From: Clytia hemisphaerica
Taxonomy: Eukaryota; Cnidaria; Hydrozoa; Leptothecata; Clytiidae
Reading direction: 5' to 3'
DNA: 64,000 bases
Assembly (NCBI GenBank): GCA_902728285.1
Contig: CACVBU010000682.1
Location: 1,411,005-1,475,004 of the forward strand
Position numbers and translations under genes: made by a program. Numbering within the stretch: position 1 is the stretch's first letter; every line of letters begins with the position of its first letter. The notes below the pieces were generated by a model, which saw only the letters and a program-made list of their open reading frames with translations, searched no databases and was not told where the DNA came from. Shown piece after piece: positions 9,404-22,073 of this stretch.

Positions 9404-12400
9404 TCAAATTTCAAAAAGGAACATCCACGGTGCTACCAGATCCTCTGTGCCATGCCTACAGAACTGGCGAATTTCTTTACGTAAATATTCTGCACGTTGT
9501 TTGGTGAATCCTTTTGGTTCAACGAGTTTTGGTAATTCTGGTGTAACGTTGCGGATACTGTTTTTCTTGAAAATTGACAATTTGGTCGGTTCAACATCAA
9601 GGGATTCAAAACAATTAACAATGCCAGGTTCATCCTTGGACATGCGGAAGTGCTGGAACGACAAAACATCTTTAACAGCCTTGAAATTCAATTCTTTTTC
9701 GAAATATGCAGTCCAATCATATGTAGGGACATCAACTTGTTTATTGTGGTTGCCAACCAAAACAGAGAAGTTGCACTTCGATTTGTCACACACTTCAGCA
9801 ATCTCGTACAGTGATGAGACACGTGTTGTTCGTAACTTTCTCTTGAAGCTGCCAAAGCACCTAAGGGAAATACGGATTGGTAAAATATTTAAAATATTTA
9901 GTTTGTATTGAATATTTTTTGCAAATTTTGAAACTCAGAAAAAATTTTAACTTTTAAGGATTAATTTGCAAAATTTTACGAAAATTCACAAAATATAATG
10001 CTTGAAAAAAATTTTCAAAACCTTCTAAATATAATCCTTGCGTAAAATATAAGTTTTGTCAAACTCCTTGGATTGGATTTTAACTTTTTTTAACTACTTT
10101 TCTGAGTTTACACTGGGCACCCTTATCAAGCAACTTCCTGTTTATTCTTTTTTAGAATTTTTTTTTGATTTAACACCTTTTTGTTTTAGCTTTTAGCCTC
10201 GTTTTGAATGTGAGCTTTCTCATTCCCTGCCAAACTTTTCTATTGTCACTTTACAACAAAAATAAAGACCAAGACTCGGTAGATAAAAAAAATACAATTT
10301 TGATTTTATTAGGGGGTCACAAACACATTGTTCTGTTTTGTACACAGCAGAAAAATATTCCAAATTCAAAATTGTTGCAGGTTTGCCTTTGTCTGGGGGA
10401 AAGCTATGGAAAGATCCCAGAAATGCACCAGGAATGCTCAATTGGGAATGAGAAAGTCTTGCCATCATATGGTAGCTTTAAAAATACCTGTCACAGCTAA
10501 ATTTCGTATGTCCAGCTATCATAAAGCTGTGTTCTATTTTTTCATGCAAGCCGTTCAGGATGCGCCACATCAGTTACCAAATGAATGCATTATTCTTATT
10601 TTGACCTAAAGATAAAAAATACAATTTTGTATATTAACTACTTAAAATTGTTGTGTTACCATAGTTTACATAGTTACTGCTAACAATCCTAAAATTCTCC
10701 AAATAATCAAATAAAAGACAAAAATCTTGATATTGTTGTGGTACAACTGCTTTGGTAAAAGACAAAATCAAGCTGCTACTTTATTGCCCTACTGTACATT
10801 CTTTTGGTTCGTTCAAGAAATTATTTAAAAATTTTCAGTGGATATTTTTTTTCATTTGACTGTTTAGCGAACTTTTGGATTGTGTAACTATTGTAAGAAC
10901 AGGTATTCAGAATATTTTCTTGTGAATCTGGACTGATCTTATTTTTAAGCATTTTGAGTCTGAAATTGTCCTCGTTCTGTCCTAATTTTTGGAGTATTTT
11001 CTATTTTTCTAATTCAATTCCAGATTTAATTTTTTTTCTCCAATTTATAGGATTTAAAGATTGTTATTTTGAATTTTTCATTATTAGAAATTATATACTT
11101 TAAAAATTGCGTTTACCTCGTGCATAAATTTAAAAAACCTTAAAGGAAGAAATTTATACCTGAGCAATTATCAGCATGAAGATAGGCTTCAGTCTCCCCC
11201 ATTCCGTAAGTCTCAAGAAAGTGATGAACGTAACTAATCGTTGCATTCGCCCCCTTGCCCGTAGTACAAATTTCATCAATGAGATAGTTGTACTGTAGGT
11301 TTATACCGTCATTACAAATCCCAAAAATCCCACATTTTCTAGGTGTCTTGAAGAAAATTGGCCCAGGCTGAAGTGGGTTGTATGGGTAATGGGTTTGCTG
11401 GGCATAATCCCAACTGTAATGGGCCATGCCTTTGAAAGAGCACGGTTGATGTTTTTCGAAGGCATTCTCGAAATTGGCTGCTTGGACCTTGGCTTCTTCC
11501 ACCTTATAAGAACAAAAAGTTATTTCGACTATAAGTTTGTGTCTTATGTGTTAAAGTAAGGGAACTAATTTTATTGGCAAAAAGATCAAAATATATGATT
11601 TATACTAAAAATCAGAAATCCTAGGAATGAAAGAATTTTGGCAAAAAATGGGTGTCGACCCCAAAATTAGTTCCGCAAAATGCGCCAATTTAGTACCCTC
11701 GCACCGCGAAAATTAGTTCCCTTAAGGTAACAATGATCTTCGTCAGAACCCCTATAGGACATGTAAGACATTAGGTACACAATAAGCTGATTCGCTGAAA
11801 TTTCATCCCGACAAAAATTTTCATTTTTTATGCTCGCAAAAATAGGTCCCACGAAAATTCAAATTTATCTCGCGAAAATCTGTCCACTTACTTTTAGGTG
11901 CCAAATAAACCCCCCCCCACCCCGCTTGTTACTTTTTCAAAAATCTCCAACCCCCGGACCTTATAAGGACCCCCCCCCGTTTAATAATTTTCAAAAATAT
12001 TTTCAGCTGTCAAAGAGAAGGCCTTTACCTTATTTTTGGGTTTTCAGAAGTACAATTTCTAACCCCCGGTAATTAGGTTCCCCGTTTATTAAAATCTCAA
12101 AAATTTTCCAACCCCTTCCCCCCCCGTTTATTTGGCACCTAAGAGTAGATGAAATGAAAATTAAAATACCTGAGCCCGGTAATAACGCGCTTCTGTAGTT
12201 GCATCAATGATATGAGCCGTTTGGTCATCCTGCGCTTCTTCGTGATCTTCTCCGTCGTTGTCATCTAAATGCGTACGCAAAAGGCGCTCGTTGCCCTGTT
12301 GGCACACCCAGCAGAGATCACCCATCGGTTTGGTGATGAGAACGTTTGGTAATTGACTCTTCCATAAATGACTAAACGAACTTAGCCCCAGAAAATCAAA

Positions 12401-12960
12401 TTCGCTCTCAATACACAGTTCCTTGTGTATTTGTTGTATACACTCTCCTTTGTTTCAAACGTCGGTATAAGTAACAACTTAGCATCACTGTCTCGGTAGT
12501 TTGGTATGCGCCCCGGGAGTGGCTGGGCATTTGCAAGGGCGTAGTTTTCGATAAAATTCCGAGCTCTCTCTATACTGGCGAAATCTGTCACGTTATGAGG
12601 TAATCTCTTTGAATTACCGTGAGCACGTGAAACAGGACCATTTTTATCAAAGTGCTTGCTCACGGTAGAATAAAGTGTCTTAGAAACAGCGAACAAAAAG
12701 AGAAATGTTACACGACACACATCGATTCCACGAATAAAAAAATGAATTTTATCGCCAGATTTGGACTTTTACGTGAAAAGAAATCCCATCAACATCATAT
12801 CGCGCTCTACATCCTCCAACTCCAACACATCGTTTCTAATTTCCTGTACTTCTTCTTTCGTGAATTTGCTGAAGCAGGCATGTTTACAGGAACAGCCCTC
12901 TGAATAAAAGTTATCTATCTTATTTTGCTGTGATATATCAACGAGGCGAAGAGAAGACAT
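9404..12960 (-). pseudogene. Multi-exon transposase-like gene with HADNCSG/GQNKN core (gene 1)
   Basis: Exons: 12960-12170, 11502-11160, 10605-10488 and 9860-9404, with GT-AG introns and matching phases (0, 1, 2). Content: start MSSLRLVDISQQ, cysteine pair CSCKHACFSKFTKEEV, then VCRVTFLFLFAVSK, GPVSRAHGN, PGRIPNYRD, ITKPMGDLCWVCQ, MAHYSWDYAQQTHYP, PLQPGPIFFKTPRKCGIFG, YLIDEICTTGKGANA, HADNCSG, GQNKNN, MIAGHTKFSCDRCFGSFK, FQHFRMSKDEPG and EDLVAPW. The HADNCSG..QNKN segment and GHTKF are typical of a DDE/RNase-H-like family found across cnidarians and fish. Breaks: a short frameshift near 12740, a two-base insertion near 12415, and TAA at 10574-10576. It is transcribed in the same direction as gene 2, lying upstream of it. 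Confidence 0.7.
11557..11726. mobile_element. Small MITE in intron 1 of gene 1
   Basis: The left end AAGGGAACTAATTTT and the right end AAAATTAGTTCCCTTAAGG are inverted. A related pair of ends flanks 60795-61115. Further GCGAAAAT-type words and C-rich runs (11910-12130) fill the rest of the intron. Confidence 0.5.
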
Positions 12961-14887
12961 ATTGACGACGGCAAGAAATGACGATTTAACTTTAAAATAT
13001 CTTTTTGTGCCTTTTATAAGGAGGAATGGTGCAAATGTACAAGCAATAATTCAATTTAAATAAGTTTCATTTATTCACGTATACAAAATATTAATCGTCA
13101 TATAAATACATTCGAATGTATAAAAATACGTACTTGTAAACAAACGTTCGAATTCAAACGATATGCACCATTGCAACGACTTCACGAAATTATGCAACTT
13201 TACCGTTTTTTCTATTGTTTAAGTGACGTATCGGGTGAATAAAACCAGTAAAGTTGCATAAGGTTGTGAAACATTCACCAGTACTTATAGCACTGATGTG
13301 AAAATAGGTCTGCGTAAGGAGAGGTATTCTGCGTGACTATGAGTTTTCGAAGCTGCAGCGGAGGAGATCATCTTTTATTTCAAAAATTCTTTTTACGGGG
13401 GTCAAACATAATTTCACGAGCGTGTTTATGTAACTTGTTTTTGTTTGATTTTTCTTTATTTGAACAATTATTAAAAGGGTATTCTTCGTTATTATGCATC
13501 AAATAATGGTTAGTTTTTTATTTGAACAATTATCAAAAGGATTTTTTCGTCATTATGCATCAAGTAATGGTGTAATGGAAAATAAAAGATGACTGAATTA
13601 GGAAAAGCAGAGATTTGAGAAAAGTGAATATAGGTTTTCGTTTTTATAAACATTGTTTGGAGTAAATGATGGCGAAGGCATGAAAAATGAATATAGGTTT
13701 TCGATATTTATTAGCATTTGTTTGGAGTAAAAGATGGCTAAATTGGGAAAAGTGAATATAGGTTTTCGATTTTATAAGCATTGTTTGGAGTAAAAGATGG
13801 CTAAATTAGGAAAAGTGAATATGGATTTTCGATATTTATAAGCATTGTTTGAAGTAAAAGGGTAAAAGATAGCTACAGTAGGAAAAGTGAATATAGGTTT
13901 TCGTTTTTATAAGCATTGTTTGGAGTAAAAGATAGATTTACATTTTTCTGGAAAAATCATTAGTTTGTAAAATATACTTGTTTCTTTCTAATACCAACCA
14001 TTAGATACTGCAATACTTCGAAATAGAATAAACGCCCCCATAAAGAAACACCCTTCCCTAAACGAAAATTTCTACAAGAAAGTCTCAAAAAGTGCGTTGA
14101 AGAGCCCCCGAGAACCTATTTTCACTTTGCCGTAATTTCGACAACATTTAGCCGGGAACTTAGTCTCGTTTAAAGTTAAAACCTGTCCCATAATTTCTAC
14201 AACATTTAGCTGGAGCCAAGAGACACGCTTTTTTTTATAAGAATGGTGTAAATCCATTATAAAATATAATACCTTAAAATATTCTTACAGTTACAGCATT
14301 CTTAGGTTAGGATCCTATTTTAGACTTGAATTAAGATTTAGTACTTACGCCCTAAGCATAAAATGACATATAAATTTATAATTGAAAATGCTCTAAAAAT
14401 GGCATATTCTTAACTTTCATCAAGAACCTCCTAAAAAGTGTATTCTTATAAAAAAGAAAGCGTGTATTAAAGTTCCTTGCTGGAGATGAAACTCTATTTT
14501 TACTACCGTAGTCTGATAATTTAAAAGCACTTTCGCTTCGTTTATAAAATCTTTATAAAGATATTTATACAATGTAGCTTTTCACGCCTTATAAGAATTA
14601 AATGTGTCTTTTAGATTAAAAACGTTCTTATAATAAAATTCACCTAAACAATATAGTTACTCATTTGTGGAATCGTTAACAAGAAAACTCTACCCCCGTG
14701 TTAGAAAAGTCACAACGCAGGAGAGACAGTAAATATCACATCTGTTAAGCTATTGTTTACTACTTTTTCCCTCTTTCTATTGAAACCTATTTTCACTTCA
14801 ACACCTATTCTCACGCAATTACCTATTTTAACTCAAGCGCTGAAAGTACTTCTCGAAACATTAGGATTTACAAACGTTCGAAATTGA
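12961..14887. other. Noncoding stretch upstream of both genes, with a minisatellite
   Basis: No convincing ORF. It lies between divergently transcribed genes (gene 1 leftward, BEN gene rightward), so promoters of both probably lie here. The minisatellite at 13450-13940 is listed separately. Confidence 0.5.
13448..13935. repeat. Two adjacent tandem repeats (about 62 bp x2, about 64 bp x5)
   Basis: First, a TTATTTGAACAATTAT..ATTATGCATCAA unit occurs twice (from about 13455 and 13517). Then five units with GTGAATATAGGTTTTCG and CATTGTTTGGAGTAAA follow from about 13624 with a spacing of 62-72 bases. Units diverge by small indels. Confidence 0.75.
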
Positions 14888-14900
14888 GGATTGAAAAGGG

Positions 14901-14908
14901 TATAAAAG
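14901..14908 (+). promoter_or_regulatory. Likely TATA box of the BEN-domain gene
   Basis: TATAAAAG sits 87 bases upstream of the ATG at 14988. A start site about 30 bases downstream (near 14930) would give a short 5' UTR. The ATG context AAAATGG is favourable. Confidence 0.55.
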
Positions 14909-14987
14909 CGGAAGAACCGTATAGTTCTTTTTGGCTTTTTGAGTAAATACGCTGATACGGTATATCCACGCTAAACTTTTAATTAAA

Positions 14988-17900
14988 ATGGCATCAACAA
15001 TTCAACGATGGGTTTTATTTTATTTCCCGTCAGACGATTCTACATGTTGTATAAGAACAAATAAGGTACGCTGGTTGGAAATGGGGAAGGTTGGATACGT
15101 TAAAGATGGTGATTCGATCGTTCGAGGACAAGTTCTAATGCAATCTGGTAAGTTTTTATTAATTTTAACTCTTTAAAACGTTTTAGGTCACGCTAATTAA
15201 TCAAAACCTATCTTATCAAGACCAATGAAGTCGAAGGGCTTGAATGGGCTGACCATCCTCATTAGACAAGAAAAAGTGAAGCCTCAAAATATGCCCTGTA
15301 TTTTTTGACGATGAATTGAATATAACTACTCCGTTGTTTACGATTGATATTTTCCCGAAACTTAGAGATTTTACTTTCAATCTGTCATTTGAGTAAAAAC
15401 CATTTTTCATCTATCAAAGAAAGGAGTGCTTGAATCAAGTAGCCTAGATAGTTCATAATCACCGTATTTTTATAGAATCGAATCTCCTTGGTAGGATTTG
15501 AAGCCAACAAATCCTACAAAAGTTACGCCTTGTTTTTACACAAATGACAGATTGAAACTGAAATTTACCGCTAAATTTCCAAAAAAAATATCAATCGTAA
15601 ACAAATACAATCTGTCGTAAAAAATACGGCGCATTCTTTAAGGCTTCACTTTTTCTTGCCTGAGAAAAGTTAAAGATTCTACTCTAGCCCTTCGGGCTTT
15701 AAACTCAATGCTTCATACTCGAGACTTATATTAACATTTCTCATTTACAGATAAGAAAAAGACGCTCGATGATTACGAACTGGTATTGCAAGAAAATCGA
15801 CAACGGAAGGTAACTAATATATATTTATTATTTCAAGTTCTTTTCTTCGAGGTGATCGGTCGTTGTGATTTTCGATTCGTCACTTTTGATGATCTCTCCG
15901 TAAGCCATCATGAAAAGCTTAAAAATGAAAAACACAATTGTTATAAAATTTGAAAAAAGCAATTAATTTTGGGGGGCACATATTTTGGCGAATGATGAAA
16001 GTTCTTAATTTTGGAGGGAACTAATTTTACATTTTTCCTGTTATGATTGGCTAGTTCTACTAAGTTACTAAGTTTTTCTACTCCACTAAATATAATTGGC
16101 AGTGGAAAAATTCGCGATTTTTAGCGGTTAAATTTGCGATTGTACAAATTGAGCTATTTTTCTTCGGATGCTATAACTTTCATTTTTACACCAGTGGTAG
16201 TTCAGCCTTAGGTTAAGAAGTTTGTTAAATTTCAAGGCAAACGGAAGTCTTTCGGAAGATATGGGACCCGAAATACCCCTTGGTAGCACTTTTCTGTGAA
16301 ATATCAAATCTCTGAACAAGAAAATTACCTAGACTATTAAGATAATCATTCAGACACGTCTATCTCATCTTAAATTGAGTAATTTGGTTAGAAACTAAGC
16401 TTGCAAATAGTGATTCTTATAGATTCAATTTTTGATGTGAAACAATTTTTTTACATGTTAAATAAAATACTGAGATCATGATCAATCAGACTGCTAACAT
16501 TTTTCATGTGTGACGACATAACCTTATGGATTTGTAAAAAGGGAATTTCTTTCTTTAATGTATTTAAAACGGGCTCAAATTAATTCCATAGGAAATGCAG
16601 GACAAATCATATGCCGAAGCTGTGAAATCTCCAGACAAAGCATCCATGCCTTTGAAAACCATGTTGACCACAGTTGAAAAAGTCCATCAGTCCACCGCAG
16701 ACAACCCTTCAACTGAAGCTCACGAGAAGAATAAAAAAGCTGAGGTAATAATACAAAGACTTACAATTTATCTTCAAAAAATTCTTCAAATCGTGATTTC
16801 ACTTTCTGAATAATGCCGCTGCTCCACAAGACATTACACACAAAAGGGATAAGATACCTAAAATAGACGATTAAAGTATTATGTTAATCCTTTGGGCAAT
16901 TTTGAAAATCAACCAAATTCAATTTATTTCCTCATAATGATATCCCTTAACTCGACCAACAGAGAATGAGTAGGGGACTTGAAATGTGAAATGTTCCATG
17001 TATCTTTAATTTTGTTACGAAGATGTTAGTCAATGAATTACATTCAAATTTCTCTTAGACTTGTGAGCATGCTGCATCCCAACCAAAAAAATCGAAAGAA
17101 AATGTCAAGGCAAAGAAACCTGCTACCACAAAGAAACCTGCTACCACAAAGAAACCTGCTACCACAAAGACACCCGCAAACAAACGTGCCCAGAAAATGA
17201 AGGCAGCCAGGGCAGCCAGGAAAAAGGACAGTCAAGTCGATTTAAGTGGACCAGAAGAGGTAAGAATTATAACCTTACTTACATTTACCCATTCAGATGA
17301 TGTAAGGAGCTTGAGTTTTCCAGTTGTACAAAAGAAGCTTCCATTGTACCAAAGATCGTTCCAATAGCGCTTCTTTCATGAAATAGACACAGCCTAAAAA
17401 GAAACGTGTATTTTAAGTAAAAATCAAGATGCTTGGCCAATCCTTTTTAAAAAGCAGCAAATCCTTTTGGCAAAATTTTAAAATTTGCTGTTTTAAGATG
17501 TATGTTTTAAGATCAATGTAACAAATGCTTTTGAGTTCTCGGAAAGTACAAGCTTGTCAAATTTGTGCATATTCCTAGGTTGGGGAAAATATAAGCTACT
17601 TTAATCGTAGAAATTTAAGCGAGACTAATTTAAGCGTATAACAGCGAGTCAGGTAAATCTTGATTTTTTTGGATTTATTTTAGCGAATCACATTTCAAAA
17701 AATTTTGTGTGGATAAATTTTAGTGAATACTTGTTTTAACATTATTGATTGAATTCTTTTTCTAGCATTTTTTCACACTGAAACCCTTACTATTGATAAA
17801 AATGTATCAAGGATAAATTTTAGCGATCTGTCGATTCGGCATGTTTAATGAGATTTATTTTAGCGCAAATAGGGAAAACTTGCTAAAACGCTAAAATTAG

Positions 17901-19252
17901 TCTCGTTAAAATTTCTACAATTAAAGTACATACTCTTAAGTCCATATTCAAATTTTTCAGCCTCGTGTTATTGGCCCATCAGAGCAAGCCACAATTGAAA
18001 GCTTCAACCAGCTCAAGAAACAAAAGATGCAGCAATTCAATGGGTTCCTCATCAAAAAGGTTGAAATGACAAGCAAGCGAAAGCTGAGGGAGGATTTGAA
18101 GGATTCCCAGTTCTTTGGAGTTCCACCAACGAGACAACCACTCCAACTTACAAAACCACAAGCCAAATCTTCACCACTCCCAGAGCCAGTCAAAACACCA
18201 ACTCCACCATTATTGCAAGCAACTCCAACACCGACCTCACCATCATCGCCAGAACCAGTCAAAACACCGACCCCACCATCATCCCCAGAGCCAGTCATAA
18301 CACAAACTCCATCATCATCGCCACTAACTCCAACAAAAGCATCACCAACCCAAGAGCCAGAACCAGACAAAACACCAACACCAGCCTTGCCACCTCCAAA
18401 ACCAAAAAGACCACCGACAAACACAAGTTCACAATCCTCAGAAGTCCATCCAATCCATAACAAGTTCAAACATGCAGCAACATCACAATTCACATCAATC
18501 ACCAAATCAACAGGTTCCCCGGAGATGAATTAGAGTTTGCCTGGTGTGATACCTATGTTTTTCAGTGGTACGTCAACACCTGGCAACCAGGAAGGCACTA
18601 AAAATTCAGAGATGAAAGAACTGAAAGACTGGATATCTCAAGAGTTCAATAAGATACATGCAACCCTGGCAAGAATTGAGGGGAAATTGGACAGGAATGA
18701 CTTGAGTCAAATTGAAAGCTTTGTAAATGGTGTCGAAATTGAAAATGAATGGACTCAAGAATACCCCCTCTGACCAATGATCCCCAACCACATCAAGAAC
18801 AGAACCAGACTGACATTCCACGAACAAATCATCCCCAACCACAACAACCGTCAACACCAACAGAGAAACCAATCCACTTTGATATCCAGCAACCTGAAAA
18901 AGAAACGGAAAATGTAAATGTAAATGAACAAGAACAACAACAGCAAATATCAGCGCTAGCAAACCAATTGGCTCAAAGCATTGAAAGCGATGAGCGCGTT
19001 ATAAGGCATGCAGCTGAGTATGGTTTCACGGAATTCAAGAAGTGGTTCTCAAAAGCAGAACTCTTGACGTGCAATATCAATGGAAAACAAGGTTACAAAC
19101 AGCTTGATAAAGAAAAGACAAAAATGGTATTGGCTAATGTTTACACGAGATTTGGAATTTCTGAGTTCCTCAAAAACACAGTGGAGAAGATGATAACTGA
19201 GAGACTCAAAAAGTATAGACGGCAATTAAAGAAAAATTCAGCATGTGCTTAG
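14988..19252 (+). CDS. BEN-domain protein gene, five exons (one TAG and one C-run frameshift)
   Basis: Exons: 14988-15147, 15751-15809, 16592-16744, 17059-17259, 17961-19252; all GT-AG with frames that join cleanly. The N-terminus (MASTIQRWVLFYFPSDD, then RWLEMGKVGYVKDGDSIVRG, KKKTLDDYEL) resembles the N-terminal module of BEN proteins. Exon 4 has three KKPATT repeats and a Lys/Ala-rich stretch. Exon 5 has a long Pro/Thr/Ser region. A C-terminal alpha-helical domain includes WFSKAELLTCNINGKQ, YKQLDKEKTKMVL, FLKNTVEKMITERLKKYRR, fitting a BEN domain (DNA or chromatin binding, nuclear). TAG at 18531-18533 is in frame with continuing sequence, and one C is missing near 18764. Either a mildly broken gene or sequence error. 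Neighbours are repeats. Confidence 0.65.
15225..15700. mobile_element. Long inverted repeat in intron 1 of the BEN gene
   Basis: Arms of about 170 bases (15233-15405 and 15526-15692) are imperfect reverse complements. They share GAAGGGCT, AGAAAAAGTGAAGCCT, TTTACGATTGATATTTT and TTTCAATCTGTCATTTG. There is no coding content, so this is a foldback/MITE-like element. Confidence 0.7.
17597..17928. mobile_element. 332-bp MITE with TA flanks in intron 4 of the BEN gene
   Basis: About 40-bp imperfect TIRs start CTTTAATCGTAGAAATTTAA and end in the complement of CTTTAATTGTAGAAATTTTA, flanked by TA on both sides as in Tc1/mariner-derived elements. The interior repeats TTTTAGCG words. Confidence 0.75.
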
Positions 19253-19546
19253 AGTAACTGAACCTAATTACACAATCAATTGAGCAACTTTAATTCTTGA
19301 TTAATGGCAGGCTTTTATTAAAGTTATTTTTCTTCTCGTAAGCTTGTCTCATTAACTGTGACACAAATAATTATTTTCACATCACCCGAGTTACTATGTT
19401 TGTTGAAGATATTAATGATTAAACAACTTTTTTAATTGCTATTAATTGTTATGTCTTTCAGGAAAAAATAAGAAAGTTTAACAAATGACCTACCCAAAAT
19501 TATTTTGTAATTATTGAACGCAAATTGTAATATTGTTTCTGCTAAT

Positions 19547-20189
19547 GGGCCATTCCAGAAAACTTCCATTACCCCCATCTGACAACGTACATTTTTAAAA
19601 ATAATTTTTTTTCTTGTCAGGGTAATTTCAAAGCACTTTTCTTTACCACCATTTCGGTCTTAAAATTGAGTTTCAATGCAGTGGTATTAAATGCCCGCCA
19701 CGATGGTTGGGCGACAAAGAAAATTTTTGCCCTCTTGCATCTTAGTAGCCTAAAAATTCTTAACTTGATTATGAAAAAACTAAATTTTTACCTTTGAAAA
19801 CTATTTGTTAGACTCATTATAATAGATTGAGTTGATTTTCCTTCAAGTTTTTGTACCGTCATTTCTCTATCTTGCAATGATTTACCTTTCACATTTTTTT
19901 TTTCACAATTGAGTTTGAAATTGAGTTTTTGCCACTGAATAACTGTGGTAAAAAAGTGCTTGGAGATTAACCAGCCTGTTGTGGTCAGAAATCCTGATGA
20001 AAATCCATGTTCTTTTGCTAAAGGTGTCAGAAAATAAAACTCTTATTTGCTGATTTTAATTAAATTGCTTTGGAGATTCATACATTTTCTTCAACTCGCT
20101 TTGGAAATTTTGAATTTTGATGAAATCTTTTGACCTCAGAAATTCAGTGTCATCCGCCCCCATTACAGAAAAATTCTGGAATAGCCCTA
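19547..20189. mobile_element. Element with GGGCYATTCCAGAA inverted ends
   Basis: The left end GGGCCATTCCAGAA and the right end TTCTGGAATAGCCC are inverted repeats about 640 bases apart. The interior is AT-rich with no coding sense. No clean target duplication was found. Confidence 0.55.
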
Positions 20190-20390
20190 TGTATTTAAAA
20201 TTTACAAACTATGTTTACAAGCCAACTAAATTTCATATGCTAGATAGAAATAAAAATTGCTGCCAAATAAATGTGACTTGCAAATATTACAAAACTCTCA
20301 TGTATCTACATTTACTGTTTCAATCTCTTCTAAAGTTTTAAATCGTCTCATGTCGAGAGTGTACGAAATTAGATTGAGAAAAATCTTTAC

Positions 20391-20600
20391 TCACTTTTTG
20401 AATAAGTCATCTTGACATAAGTCCTTCGACATTGATTCTTGAGTTATAAAGAAATTCTGAAGCTCGCCATCGAAAAACGTGATACTCTGCATATTTAACA
20501 GAACGGTTGATCCAATGCGCGATTTTCCTATTATTCCGCCCGCTCTGCAAATTACATCTGATAAGGTTTGTTTTGATTTTATCGTCACCGGGAAACACAT
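20391..20600 (-). CDS. Unrecognised minus-strand coding fragment
   Basis: A 69-residue open frame reads TIKSKQTLSDVICRAGGIIG, STVLLNMQSITFFDGELQNFF and ends DDLFKK-stop at 20391. Composition looks coding. Further up the minus strand, an ORF at 21298-21074 ends at an AG|GTAATA donor, and a small open stretch at 20918-20862 ends at GTGAGT. The three could be exons of one gene with the ACCGGTC repeat in an intron, but the frames do not join as read. Function unknown. Confidence 0.25.
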   Translation of the reverse strand: MCFPVTIKSKQTLSDVICRAGGIIGKSRIGSTVLLNMQSITFFDGELQNFFITQESMSKDLCQDDLFKK

Positions 20601-20609
20601 GGACTGGTC

Positions 20610-20847
20610 AGGACCGGTCGAGAGCGGTCAAAATAGCGGCCAGATTTTTCAAAGTACGCTATGCAAAAGTACGCAAGACCGGTCCAATCAACCAAAAATA
20701 AATTGAAATTAAATTTCGGAGGCCGATCTGAAACTCAACTCGGACGGTAAAGGTTCGAAATTTGGCCGCTTCAAGACCGGTCTTTAGTACCGTTCTGAGA
20801 CCGGTCTGAAATTTAGGTACTTAAAATCCCTTGGAGAGTCACATATA
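20610..20847 (-). repeat. ACCGGTC-rich dispersed repeat, copy 2
   Basis: Reverse-orientation partner of 8076-8265. It ends with TTAGGTACTTAAAATCCC then TTGGAGAGTCACATATA, and carries several ACCGGTC words. Confidence 0.7.
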
Positions 20848-21073
20848 CTCACAAAGATGGATTATTCGTTGTACTTGCAACTCTTTTTGTTGGTGTCACT
20901 GTTACTTCCTGTCTGATGAAAAAGAAAGATTTATTTTGCACGCAATAATACATTTGGTTTCATAAAAAGAACCTTTAAGCTATCTGAAGAACATTGGTAG
21001 CAGTCAGAAGTGTCAAAATTAGTCAAAACTACCTGCTATCTGAAAAAAGATATTGAATTATGCAAGTATTACC

Positions 21074-21298
21074 TGATGGAAGCTCCCAAATTTTCTTCGT
21101 TCTGGTCCACGTTTTGATCATCCTTTTCGCGTGTCCGATAAAACTTTCTATGAAGAAGTGGTGGCTCGTTTTAATAATATAAACAGTCTTGCGATCCATT
21201 AATGCTATCGATCTATTAATGCTATTTTTACACCCTGGTTTTAACACTTGAAATACTTCTAGCTCCATCCGAAAATTTCTTATTTTTGAATCATCCAT
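21074..21298 (-). CDS. Possible first exon of an unrecognised gene
   Basis: ATG at 21298 opens MDDSKIRNFRMELEVFQV, continues through TSHHFFIESFIGHAKRM and ends TRTKKIWELPS at an ATCAG|GTAATA donor near 21073. No family recognised. It may belong with the coding fragment at 20391-20600. Low confidence. Confidence 0.25.
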
Positions 21299-21789
21299 TC
21301 AAACTGCCGAATCTCATCGAGGCACTGATTCAGAGTTCGTTCTCTATTCAAGCAACATAACTGTTCGTATACTTTGAGTAGAGTAATATTAACCTATGAA
21401 GAGCGCTTAATAGCTACTTGTGGTATAAAAAGGGAATTTCCCAGAAAAGGGAATTTCCAGGGATAAGAAAAAGACAAACTGACATTTCAAAATGAGAAAT
21501 CAGATCAAAATAACTCCAGAAAAGTCTTTTTGATGATGATAAAACAATAGAGAGACCGTAAAATAAGAATGCTACCGTTAATCGGAACTAAAATACTGAT
21601 AAACGCACGCAAAATTATGTTTGCCCAACTTCCTTATGTGTGAAGCTATGAATGCCATCCTCAGAAGCTTTAGGCTTCCTCCGGTGGCAATTATATGTAT
21701 CATTGGGGTGTTATGAGTGATACGAACACGCAACTATTTTAGTTTAAAAATAAACAAAATCGGCCTTCAAGTACACATAGCTTACTTTG

Positions 21790-22073
21790 AAACCAACTAA
21801 AGCATCTGACTTGAATGTATGTAGATGTATGATTTTATAGAAAAAAGCAGTTTCTATGAACTGCTTCTACTTTGGTTCTAGAGTTATTCCGAGTTGAACC
21901 AAAATGGAAGCACCTCTAAATCAGCTTCTTAATTTGAATAAGTAATGATAAATCAACTAAAGCATCTGACCTGAGTGGTAGATGCACGATTTTCTAGAAG
22001 AAAGCGGTTTCTATGAATTGCTTCTATTTTGGTTCCAGAGTTATTCCGAGTTGAACCAAATTTGACGCACCTA
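21790..22073 (+). repeat. Tandem duplication of about 160 bp
   Basis: Two units share AACTAAAGCATCTGAC, CGGTTTCTATGAATTGCTTC (or close variants), TTTGGTTC and GAGTTATTCCGAGTTGAACC. Units start near 21790 and 21954. Confidence 0.75.

Noticed and set aside
17957-18505. Gly/Val-rich minus-strand ORF of 182 codons
   Set aside because: Shadow of the Pro/Thr-rich exon 5 of the BEN gene.
18513-18566. Short intron removing the in-frame TAG of the BEN gene
   Set aside because: Donor and acceptor exist (GTTCCC, TTTCAG) but the 52-base removal breaks the downstream frame.
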